From Warburgia ugandensis (Eukaryota > Streptophyta > Magnoliopsida > Canellales > Canellaceae): a stretch of 64,000 bases of DNA. A model generated the notes under the pieces. The model was given only the letters and a program-made list of their open reading frames with translations, was not told the DNA's origin and ran no database searches. The DNA is taken from contig CP141130.1 of NCBI GenBank assembly GCA_035236585.1, positions 32,685,501 through 32,749,500 on the forward strand, read 5' to 3'. Both the position numbers and the translations under genes were made by a program. Each line of letters opens with the position of its first letter. The first letter of the stretch is position 1. Positions 43,001 to 53,479 of this stretch are shown in pieces.

Positions 43001-46000
43001 TAGGTTTGTTGTTCTTTCAATCTTTATATTCTCAAGACAATTATCATTTAGCAATTTTTTAGAGTAACTTTCTCATCTTTGATTGATTTCATGATCTTTG
43101 ATTGGTACCCTTTGGTCATCAACTCTTATGCATTTAACATAGTTTAAGTTCTTACTCTTCTATTATTTTATTTTTACAACTTTGAACACATTTTTCTCAC
43201 TTTTTCTTGACCCTAGTCTGTTATAGTGAACACATTTTTCTCACTTACTTTTGACCCTAGTTTGTTATAGAGATCATCATACGCCTTGAGTTTAGCATTA
43301 CTTGCTATACTCTTAGCAACCTTTTTAGCATTTTTATATTGCTCAATGTTTTCGTCATTTCTAGTCCTTTTCCATGTTTTAAAACACACCTATATCTCTT
43401 TAATAATTTTTTGCACTTCTTCACTCCACCACTGAGTTTCCTTTACTAGTTGCCTTTTACTTTTAAATATTCCTAGAATATCTTTTATCACTTTCTTATT
43501 ACACTCGGCCATATTAGTCCACATGATATTTACTTTTATTTTATTGTTCCACTTTCTTTCTACCATCAACTTGTTTGTAGATGATATTATCTTTTCTCAT
43601 TTTAAGTTCTACTACTTATTTTTTGGACACCTATTAAGTTCATTTCCTTTCTACCACCACTTAGTTATTACACAGAAACTACTACTATGGTGGAAACCAT
43701 ACCAGGTACTTTTGTAAGACACATGCTGCCATGTCTTGAAGTTTGCATTGTTTTCCTATCCAACCATATGTGCTTCACCCATACATATTGCAGATGCCTC
43801 TCTTTAGTTGTAGATATCAGTATTGGCAACTTCTCTTTATTTATTTCTAATTAGAGAGAGTAACTCAACCGTGGATTTTCTATATACAATCCAGCATTAA
43901 AATTTGCTTTACTTGGAGAGCTCTACCTTATCAAATTTCTTGTGCCAAAACATCTAAATGTCAAGGAGGAAGATAGCCTTTGTTGTGGATAATTCATTGA
44001 TATCCAATAGTTAAGGCAAAGAATTGATGTGGAGTGCTCACTCTTTCTAGACAACTCTCTGCTAATTCAGTTGCATGAGATCTAGATATGATTCAAGGAT
44101 GCCATCCATGGCCAATAGTGTGGATCACACTATTTACAAACCCTAGATTTTGGGATGAGTCACATATACTAGTTTAGACCATACTAGTTTTGAACCTACA
44201 CCAAATTTAGGCAAGGAGGAATACTATGGTCTGCAATAAATAAGGAAATGAAAATTTAATTTGGATCTCAGTAGTAGGAGAGAGAATACTGGCCCACGCA
44301 TTTTTTTGTCTATTTGAGTATCCAAACGGACTTAAGGACAAACCCATAATGAAGCCTATTAAGCGTCATTGAGAAGATCAAGCCCCAATGCTGGAACCTG
44401 CTCTATTGAAGTTGTGACGGTTCTTTGAAATGATGGATTGCAACTTTGGGGTCTGTTGCTCCCCATACCATTGGAAGTGAGGACGGTTGTTGCTGTTAAG
44501 AACATCTCTCTCCCAATGAATATGGGCAAAGTATATTTTAGTATTTGTAGATAAATGAATGAAAGAATCAAATATATAGTATACACTCAAGGACTGTGGT
44601 GGTGACAATCTTTTCATAATTAGCAAGGTGCTAAGATTGAAGGAAACAAGAGGATTTCATAATTGGTTTTATTCTCGATAAATATTGTGTGCACACTAAT
44701 TATTTTTAGGCCCACACCATTCACCATTATGAGTGTGGACGACACTAATTTTGAATCCACTCTTTTTTTCCATCCACACTATCGACCGTGGAAAGGATTA
44801 GAAACACCATGTGAATCATCAATTTATCTAAATTACTAAGAATGCTGACATCAGATTATATTAGTTGAGGAGAAACGTTTATGATTAGGTAATGCTTGAG
44901 AGAGGAAAGCATGAAGTTTGGTTTCTTTTCACTTATGTGGAAGTTACTTGATCATTTGTCTATTCTTTTAGCTGCTCTAGAGGAGATCTATATCCCTAAT
45001 TTAGGATGTAGAGAAGAGCTAGCTAGAACTGGCTGTCGATTTCTGGGCTAGAGCTTCTGTTAGATCTTTCAAATAGAAGATTGTCTGATGTAGATAGTTG
45101 TGGCATGTACCAATCCTAGGATTTAACATTTTGTGGGATTACTGCTTTTCTGTGTATTTATATTTTATAGGTAAGTTGGCAAGCACCTACAAACACTGAG
45201 TTCTGGGTTGCATGATTATATACAAGAATCACGAACCTATAGGAAAACCAATATGCGTCTTCTTTGCAGGTGGAAGAAATGCTGAATCTTCTTATTGGAT
45301 AATCCTTGAATAGAAACCTTTTCTCCTTAAATTTCTTCAGTGTGGATTGAGCTAAACTTATACATGGTAGTAGTTTTGGAATCTGACATGAGAATGGACT
45401 AAAAGACTTGAGAAGGCCCTCACTTTTTGCATGGCGGGCCTCCTACATAGGAAGTCTACCAAATGATTGACTAAGTTTCACAGCTTGTGGATCCACGATT
45501 CAGAGAGGAGACTGAGAAAATTTGAGCATATGTATACCAACTATCCATTTTTTTTCCTTCTTTTTTCCTTCTTTTTTATTGTGAATAGCAACTGTCCACT
45601 TATTGCAGAATGTAAACTGCTACAATGATCAACAATCTATGTGTGTGCATACTCAAGACCAAATTGGCATACAAAATCTGTAGGAAGTGTTACATGGATC
45701 CTTTATTTATTTATTTTTGAATGTACAAGCAAAGATACTAATCCTCGATTGGAAGGTTTATTTATTTATTTCTTTGGTGCTGTGACCAAGGTTTAAAATC
45801 TTCAACTTACCCAGTGGTAAATGGATTGCTCTGGAAAATGCCCCCTCTTATTGTCATTTGGCACATTTGGGGTGGATAGCTGCAAAAAGACTTTAAAGTG
45901 AAGCAAATCTATTGGGTTGTTATTAGACAGAGCAGCATAACCATAATTAGACTGGCTCGCACCAAAAAGGCTCTAATTGGGGTTAAACTACATTCTTAGA

Positions 46001-49000
46001 ACCTTGAAGTTGGTGTAAAATGATCAACTTCGTGTGAGTCTGAGATAACTGAGAAGAATGGATGCTCATTACTAGGATACATAATTCCAAAAGGAGGAAC
46101 TTTCTGGCATTTTAAAGGAAATTCAGAAACTGTGATAACATCAGGAAGAGTTAACTCCCAGCTTGCTTACAACACAGTATTTCTGATTGAAATGTTGAAG
46201 CTCTCAGTTGACCTCTGCACATAACTATGTTTTGCATGTAACTAATGTCAGCTATGATAGATTGGCACTGACGGAGTAGATACTCCTATCTAACTATTGT
46301 GATGTCATTGTGTTATAGGAAGCACTTGCTTTCAGCTTGTCTGTCACAGTGAAGATGATTTCTGATTGCTGCTCCTACATTCTGCCTATTTCTTGTCTTT
46401 TCTCAGCTTCTTGGATACCTCTTTTGCTTTCCTTTTCCCTTGAAATTGTTATGTTCAAGTGATAGTCTTATTGCTCAAAGAATAGGACTGAGCTGTTTTG
46501 GATTGTGAGTTCCTCATTCGGCTAAATGCTAAACATTAAATGTTCTCCTTGCTTTAAACTCACACTTTTGGCACTAATATCATTTGGTATATTGATGCTG
46601 CAAGTGATATCTTTAAGGCTGGATTACTGTTTGAAACTATTGGTGGCACACAGTTGGTTGTTAATCACTTCTGCTCAACATATTATAACACTTGCTTTTT
46701 GTTCAACATGGGATTTTTTTTTTTTTATATGTATTTTTTTATCTTTCTTCAAAAGACTTATGCTAACAATATTGTCTACAATCTTTTCAATGTAGTGAGA
46801 CAAGGCTTTTGTTGTTTTGAGGCATGGTTTAAGTTTTATTGACTTAACCATAGTCCTGCTTCCAAAATGTCACAAAGATATGCCCTGGAACCATGGATGG
46901 ATGCTTGAGCTAAATTTTGATAGAAGGATCCCTCTCTTTGTTCGTTATTGCTTTTATGTGCCACTACCATGCTTAATTTGTTATCCTTTTTTTGTTGTAG
47001 TAATACTTTGCTAAAGGTAAAAGAAATATAGACTATGGTCAGTGCAGTGGCTGAAACTATGCTGCTGGCACAACTTTTGACTTCCACTCTTCTTGAGTGG
47101 GGTTATCAGTTTTTTGTGCTTCTTAGCTCTTGGCTGTCTTATCCTTAAAAGTAAATGTTGTCTCACTGTACATGTATCAGAATCCTTCTATTTTACTGCC
47201 AAAACAATCATCCTTAGAGATAGTGCAAGTCACTAAGTAACTCAATCCATTTTCAGAAGGAATCTTAGTTACCAATTCCATTCCAGACGGAACTGATGAA
47301 ATATTCCATTCTGGACTGGAAGCCTGAATAAAAGTTGGTTTGAAATTTCCAGTCCAGATATTGGATGATTGTGGAATTTCTACTAGCAACTTAAGAACAT
47401 TTTGTGAATTTATGTGGAACCTGCTCTGACAATTTGTTTTATGATACTTTTCAGAATAACACGATTATAACACTTAGTTTTGGGATTTCACTACCTTCTA
47501 ATCGATTCAGACAGCATAAAATGCTAATGCATCTTTTACCATCTTTTCCTGAATGGAACAGTAGAATGTTTCTATCTATTAAAAAGTTGGAGCAGTCGAT
47601 GGAGTGGAATTGACAACGTAAGGGATGAATGAACTCCATAGACTTGGGTCTGTATAAATACGATCCTGCTAATGCAGTTGGTCTGAAACCGAATTCAGTT
47701 CCTTGCTTTGATTGAAATATTTTTAATTACATGGAAGGACGAGAAAGGAGCCTTGTGATTGATTGAATTTACTGCAGAATTGGATTGAGTCCCAACTCTG
47801 AGCTTGCATCAGACATTTTTGGTCTAGAGTTAATAATTTTATGTGTTTCCTATATGACTCATAATCATTAAGCGGGTTTAACGGTAGTTACTATATATTT
47901 TTAGTGTAGTATCATCTCTTCCATCAATCAGAGTGTTCTAACTACTATTTGGATTAAATGTCATGAAACATATTGAAACACACGAGAATTTTATGTCTCA
48001 ATGAATTACTTCCCATGCTTTTTCTGTGTGCACATATTTGGAAACCTTTATTACACATTCTCTTTCTGAAGCAGATCTCTTAATCAAGCAATATTTAATT
48101 TTCTGGGAGTGTGAGTGTGGTGCAATGGTGCAAGGGTGATCCTCAATCGTGAAGGTCACAAGTTCGAGGATGTTCAAGGGCATGTTTTTGAGTGCCTGTA
48201 TCCACCATTTCAAAAAACAATATTTAATTTTCCAATTTCTTAAATTTCATAAAACCATGTTTTATAGGTGCAATTCAATTAGAATTGGAGTTTATAGTCG
48301 AGAATATATTGTACTGTTCCATCTTGTTTCATTTTAAAGGGTGTCTTTGACATTCAGAACATATTGTTTCATGATCTGGATATCCTGTTACTTGAATTAT
48401 GATTCAGCTAAGCATTGTTGTCATCCCTGTGCAGGTGGTGCTTTCTTGACCCTGATAACAGCTCTGTCAATGATGGTTACTACAGTATTATAATGAGGGG
48501 AAAATCTAACAGTCTAAAGATGGTGGAAGCTATCAAGTCTCCACCTACCAAGAAGTGCCGGAAAGAGAGGAACCGTGAGAAATTACCATGTGTTAGCTCA
48601 AATCAGATAATGGAAGAAAGAATCTGGAAGGAGTTCCCGGAGGATCTTTTTGAAGCTGTTATTGCAAGACTTCCTATAGCTACATTCTTTCGTTTTCGGT
48701 CAGTTTGCAGGAAATGGAATTCCTTGCTGGCATCACACAGTTTTTCTCAGCATTGTGCTGAAGTTCCACAAGTTTATCCCTGGTTCTACACCATCACTCA
48801 TGAAAATGTCAACAGCGGAGCAATGTATGACCCATCCCAGAAAAAATGGCACCATCCCACCATTCCTTCCCTGCCACCAAAGATAATTATTCTCCCAATG
48901 GCTTCGGCAGGTGGTCTTGTCTGTTTCTTGGATATTGGTCATCGTAACTTTTATGTCTGCAACCCTTTGACTCAGTCGCTCAGAGAACTGCCAGTAAGGT

Positions 49001-49677
49001 CAGTACGAGTCTGGTCACGCGTGGCTGTGGGGATGACTTTAAATGGGAATTCAACTAGCAGTGGCTACAAGATCCTCTGGTTAGGATGTAATGGAGATCA
49101 TGAAGTTTATGATTCACTAAAGAATAGTTGGACTCGTCCAGGAAGCATACCAGCTAGCATCAAGCTGCCACTTTCTTTGAATTTCCGGTCACAAGCTGTG
49201 TCAATAGGTAGCACATTGTACTTCATGCGTGCTGAACCAGATGGCATAGTATCTTACGACATGGCTAGTGGTGTTTGGAAGCAGTTCGCTGTCCCACCAC
49301 CACCACATTTGACGGACTATACACTTGCAGAGTCCAGGGGACAGATCATGCTGGTGGGATTGTTGACTAAGAATGCAGCTACATGTGTGTGCATATGGGA
49401 GCTGCAGAAGATGACTCTTTTGTGGAAGGAGGTTGACAGAATGCCAAACATATGGTGCTTAGAGTTTTATGGTAAGCACGTACGAATGACATGCTTGGGT
49501 AATAGGGGGTTGCTCATGCTGTCCTTGAGATCAAGGCAGATGAACCGACTGGTTACCTATGACATGTCCAGCAAAGAATGGCACAAAGTGCCAGGATGCA
49601 TGCTCCCGCGTGGGAGGAAGCGCCAGTGGATCGCGTGTGGTACAGCGTTCCACCCATGTGTTACTGCAGTGGCCTGA
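40001..49677 (+). CDS. LCR: F-box protein of the LCR (miR394-target) family
   Basis: Spliced gene: coding exon 1 is 40001-40095 and exon 2 is 48435-49677, giving 445 residues, close to the roughly 450-470 usual for this family. The N-terminus (MEGLAMLRQLIGQIQELW) is the conserved LCR start. A basic stretch TKKCRKERNREK lies at about 70-81. The F-box lies at about 95-135 (IWKEFPEDLFEAVIARLP ... FRSVCRKWNSL). A kelch/galactose-oxidase-like propeller region fills most of the rest (for example GGLVCFLDIGHRNFYVCNPL). Known of the family: the F-box binds SKP1 in an SCF ubiquitin ligase and the propeller presents the substrate. In Arabidopsis, LCR (At1g27340) is repressed by mobile miR394 and acts in stem-cell maintenance of the shoot tip and in leaf shape. 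A near-perfect miR394 site is present in exon 2. The reading frame is open throughout, so the gene looks functional. Confidence 0.93.
42391..42583 (-). mobile_element. Au SINE (minus strand), nested in the RTE LINE
   Basis: Read on the minus strand: a tRNA-like head with CCTTGGCGCAATG (A-box area) and AAAGTCACAGGTTCTAGGC (B-box area). It is followed by the Au hallmark blocks GGAAACAGCCCCTTGCC, GGTAAGGTTGTGTACAATAG, ACCCTTGTAGTCCGC and AAGCTGCCC, then a T-rich tail. Similar sequences flank it (tatcaattgtctt at 42378-42390 and tatcaattttct at 42584-42595), read as a worn target duplication. Au SINEs have no protein and depend on LINE machinery. Confidence 0.9.
43184..43271. repeat. 44-bp tandem duplication inside the LINE
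   Basis: Two adjacent copies (43184-43227 and 43228-43271), both beginning gaacacatttttctcactt and both containing a ttgaccctagt..gttatag block. Confidence 0.9.
48104..48217 (+). mobile_element. Small tRNA-derived SINE with perfect 15-bp target duplication
   Basis: Flanked by identical copies of caatatttaattttc (48089-48103 and 48218-48232). Inside are an A-box-like tggtgcaatggtgcaaggg and a B-box-like ggtcacaagttcgagga, and the element ends in ttcaaaaaa. At 114 bp it is a short tRNA-headed SINE, possibly a truncated Au relative. The perfect duplications point to a recent insertion. It ends 217 bases before the exon 2 acceptor of the LCR-type gene. Confidence 0.85.
48435..49677 (+). CDS. LCR: LCR-type gene, coding exon 2 (F-box and propeller)
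   Basis: Acceptor at 48434 (tgtgcag|g); TGA stop at 49675-49677. The exon encodes residues 33-445, including the basic stretch, the F-box and the whole propeller region, and it holds the miR394 site. The open frame extends a few codons upstream of the acceptor by chance; the AG acceptor and the phase match with exon 1 decide the boundary. Confidence 0.95.
49428..49447 (+). promoter_or_regulatory. miR394 target site in the LCR-type coding sequence
   Basis: The sequence ggaggttgacagaatgccaa pairs with plant miR394 (UUGGCAUUCUGUCCACCUCC) at 19 of 20 positions; the one mismatch is opposite microRNA base 14. The same site with the same mismatch is known from Arabidopsis LCR. Cleavage would be expected between 49437 and 49438. 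It encodes residues K363 to N370 (KEVDRMPN). Confidence 0.95.
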
Positions 49678-49829
49678 CTTTCATTGTTTGCTGGCAAAAG
49701 GTAGGGGATTTGCCTTTGTCTATTCAATGACCTCTGCAATCCTTTTTGCTGCAAATTTTGCTTAATGACCTCATTAGTAACAATGAGGATGATGGCTAAG
49801 TTGATGGGGTGATGGTATGATGATGACCT
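49678..49829 (+). other. Probable 3' untranslated region of the LCR-type gene
   Basis: Immediately after the stop codon, with no reading frame of note. No canonical AATAAA was seen here, so the end of the transcript is not fixed; it may run into the tandem duplication. Confidence 0.5.
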
Positions 49830-51021
49830 CTTCTTACTTCATCATTGTACAAACAGAAACATTATATCCCTATAGTTTGTTTGCAGGAGGCAAGACCTAA
49901 TAGTTTCTCTTTCACTCTTCTGAGACAAGTCTTATTACTTCTCACATGATTCTTTTTACGCTTAGAGTGTTAAGATTTGGTAGATTAATCTTCAATAACA
50001 TCCCAGTCTCAGCTGCTTATTGTAGTACTAATTTTTTGGCGGTTGGGATTTGTATGATAATCTCTGGTCAAGTCCTTTGGCCCAAAAGGTTTTCACCTAT
50101 AAGTCACTCAAGAGATCAACTTCAAATGTCTGCCAAATATAGCAGCCAAATTAGCTTAAATAGGGGGAGCAAACATTTGAGGAAATGCTTAGAAGCAACG
50201 TTGTAGAACGGATAAGACTTGTGGGTTGGTAAATGATCCTGGGATCTCATCCTCATACCCTGGGACTCCCCAATTACCTTTTTCCCTTTATTGCACTTGT
50301 TTCTGGAGATGACCAGGTCTTGGGCTCTGTTGTACTGTTGCCTATTCAGGGACATGGAAGAGTTTGTTTTTGATCATAGGAATCCAGAGGAACTTGATGT
50401 TCGAATGAATTGCAGATCAGCTCCTGGGCTCTTCTTAGTTGATCATTGTATAAACAGAAATATTATCTTCCTCTAATTTATTTGCACTAGGCAAGATCTA
50501 ATTCTCTTTCCTTATTCTGAGATAAGTCTTATTACTTTCACTTGATTCATTTTATGCTTAGTGTTTAGATTTGGTAGATTAATCAATCACATAACAGTCT
50601 AAGCTGCGTATTGTAGTATTAATTTTTTTGGCGTGGTTAGGTTTTGTATGATAATCTTTGGTTAAGTCCTTTGGCCCAAAAATGTTTTCACCTCGGCACT
50701 CAACAGATGAACTTCAAATGTCAGTCAAATGTATAGCCTCCACATTAGCTTAAACAAGTGGTGCAAACATTTGGCGAAATGCTTAGAAGCAACATTGTAC
50801 AACGGATGAGACTTGTGGTTCAATAAATTGATCCTGGGATCTCGTCCTCATACCCAGGGATTCAACAATTGTTTTTTCTTTCCCCCTTTTATTACACTTG
50901 TTTCTGGAGATGACCAGGTCTTGAGCTCCGTTGGATTGTTGCCTATTTAGGGATGTGGAAGTGTTTGTTTTTTACCATAGGCATCTAGAAGAACTTGATA
51001 TTCTGATGAATTGCAGATCAG
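49830..51021. repeat. Tandem duplication with a period of about 601 bp
   Basis: Copy 1 (about 49830-50421) and copy 2 (about 50431-51021) are direct repeats. Shared landmarks include 'atcattgta.aaacagaaa' at 49841 and 50442, 'tttggtagattaatc' in both, and 'gatgaccaggtctt' and 'gaattgcagatcag'-like ends in both. Divergence is moderate with small gaps. No coding sequence is seen in either copy. Confidence 0.9.
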
Positions 51022-53479
51022 GTATATGGGGACGCTTCTAGAGTGCTGGTTAAGAATTAGATGACAATGCAAGTCGCGTGGATGAGTCCTCATTCTGTAA
51101 ATTTTCAAAGCACTCGGGGAATTTGGCTGATGTGCAAAATGAAGAATCTACGTCTCTATTAAATTGTTTAATGCAAGGATATGGTTATTCTGTTTGGTGG
51201 TCCGTTGGGTTCCAATTTGCGGCAATCATTGCTCATGCATTGACAGTCATGTTTGATTGGGGGTTTGTAAATGGGTAGTGTGGAAATTATCTCTCAGTTG
51301 AGTGCAGAGGAAGATCTTTTAATGCATCGCTCATCCACTATACAGCCAACTGTCACGACTTGATAGATTGTCCGAATGCCCATTCTTTTGCATTAACAGC
51401 TACATGGAATCCTTATCTCCAAGAAGATTTTATGATTTCTCTCCTGAGAAGATCAATATGAATACGAATAAGAGCTAGCAAATAAGAGATCAACTCTTAT
51501 ATCTCGTTCTAGCTGTGTCTGGATATTCAGCGATGAAGGTATTCTTACCATTGGTAACAAGAATGATGTTGAGCCCACCCTTTGTGTGATAAGACCTCAC
51601 TTTGTTAACATTTCTTTCATTCGACGGTTTGCGGAAAGGGAAAACATCCCTTGATAATTGGGCGGCCGATAGTTATTGTTGGCAAATATACAACAAAAAA
51701 TTCTTTTTCGGGCACCTTGAGATTTGAGTTTACTATGCTGCAATTCAGTCCTAAGGGGAAAAAAATTGTCTGCAAGAGGTTGATGATCAACTCTAATATT
51801 AGGAAATATGCCTTTTAGGAGGAATGAGGGTTTATCATAATCCAAGTGTACTTTACTTGACTCTTGCCTTCTTTTATATCTAAGCTATTTACCACGCTGG
51901 GAATGGCTTATATACGCTAATTGCCAAATTTCATCTCTTTCATATACTTTTTTTTTCTTCTTTGTTGTTGTGATTTTAACTCAAAGAAACATGAGATAAA
52001 TTTTGTAATGGACATGAAATTTGGTACTTAGCCTACAGAAGCCATTCCAGATGGCTTAGATGCAAATGCAAGTGTGTATTTTTTAAAAATATGAAGAGGA
52101 ATTAATAAATTCAAGTGTGCACTTAGGAAAATTAACAGCAAGCTTGCTTTAAAAAATACCAAACCAAACATATAACATAAAAATAATAAACATAACATGT
52201 TGCAATAGATGGCAAAGAATTATTTTAAACAAAAGGGTGAGCAATTGGATGATCTGAGCAGTTCACCTAGTCTTAAATTTGGATGTTTAGTAGTGTGAGA
52301 TTGACAAGGAAGTGATTTTAGTGTCTTAAAACTATAGTTGTTTTTTTTGTTCTTTTTCGTTGAATCCAAACTGTGTTATATATACAAAGCTTCTGAAAGA
52401 GGGTTTCCTATGACCAAAACTGCAATGGATACTAGAATTGTCACCTCTACATCATTTTGGACGAAGAGAACCGAAGGTGGAGTAACCGGGTGAAACAGTC
52501 AGATCATCCAATATCATGTTCTATCATGTAAATATTCAACAACGAAAACTAGTAGGATGGTAATAAAAGTCATGGATCAAGTTGTTTGTTCTGGAATAAT
52601 TTTTTTTTTCCTTTGTATAATTTTGTTTTTGGAAGAGTAAAAATCTTTTCCTAAAGATATTTTTTTTATACTAAACTTGGCTTAATCCATAATTCTGATT
52701 CCCATTTCAAACAGCCTCCTAATTAGCATTCATTACTCAGATTGTTATTCCTATGCCAATCAGCCTTGAATGAAAATCTCCACGTTATTATATATGGGGA
52801 TGATTTATTAGATAATAATAGGGAAAAGACTACTTATGCCCCCTAAACTATGACAAGATATTCAATTTGCCACAAAAACTTTCAATTTTGTCAATGTCCA
52901 TCCTAAAGTAACTTGATGTGGTTAATTTACAATCTTCATCAAGTCAGTTGTTTGCTGCTTCTCTTTTTGTCAATGTGACCTCTTAATTTATGACGTTTGA
53001 TACTGTTTTTTTTTTAACTATGTTGCTAATACTTGACTTTCCAACTTAAACAGCCTATGGAGTACACAATGTTGGACTAATATGATCATCAAGGAGAAAA
53101 GCAATGGATTTCATCTCCTTCTTCGAACTGGAGAATTAATCCACATTCTTCCCCAAATCAATCAACATTCCCTATCTTTCACGAGGAAATCAGCAAACTT
53201 TATTATTTGTCCCCCTTTTTATGAATCCACTAAAGATTTTTATATATAAAAGTAGAAGCTTTGTTGGCTCCTAATAGTAAGGGTGTAGTTTGTAATGAAG
53301 GTTCTAAGGATGAAGCCTTTAGTAGTGGTGGAAGAGGAAGTTTCAAAGTTTGCTTTTATGGTACAAAACCTCGTTTGTTCTTCACTTTGGACATGCAATA
53401 ACTCATTAGGAAATTCGAGCCTATTGAAAGGATTAAATATAGGGCGATTGTAGGTTTTTTGAATGGAAGGATCCTTCTA
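51022..53479. other. 3' flank of the LCR-type gene, nothing recognised
   Basis: No gene or named repeat. At 52826 a 'gggaaaagactacttatgcc' start resembles a plant DNA-transposon terminal repeat, but no partner was found. Short reading frames (for example 51078-51278) have no motif I recognise. Confidence 0.4.

Larger units (their letters stand above)
41483..43650 (-). mobile_element. RTE-clade LINE, 5'-truncated (minus strand)
   Basis: The 3' end carries the RTE-style tail of ATG/GAT repeats (atcatcatcatcaaagcc on the plus strand at 41483-41500). On the minus strand there are blocks of the RTE polyprotein. These include MYDWQVPFKLKGKFYSMALT and PAMLHGSKYWTVNEQHVHRM with RMLRWMNGKTRKARIRNENI (41726-41935). 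Farther upstream lie an EATMEVIFLLRKL block (about 42610) and WWSEEV, QYKNAKKVAKSIASNAKLKA and YDDLYNKLG (about 43260-43440). The endonuclease end is missing, so the 5' limit near 43650 is approximate. Many stops and frame changes show that it is long dead. A 44-bp tandem duplication lies at 43184-43271. The nested Au SINE is younger. Confidence 0.85.
40096..48434 (+). other. Intron 1 of the LCR-type gene (about 8.3 kb)
   Basis: Donor GTAGGT, acceptor with a short pyrimidine stretch tcatccctgtgcag. It carries an RTE LINE (41483 to about 43650), an Au SINE within that LINE, and a small SINE at 48104-48217. The parts at 40096-41482 and 43651-48103 hold no gene or repeat that I can name. Short reading frames there are not supported. 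Confidence 0.85.

Noticed and set aside
47190-47640. Repeated 'attcca/ggaat' pattern as a possible transposon
   Set aside because: Neither terminal repeats nor a target duplication could be placed.
48120-48175. Possible tRNA gene
   Set aside because: A- and B-box-like motifs are present, but there is no cloverleaf and the unit has SINE target duplications.
49842-51021. CRISPR-like or satellite array
   Set aside because: Only two long units in tandem, in a plant nuclear genome; it is a simple segmental duplication.
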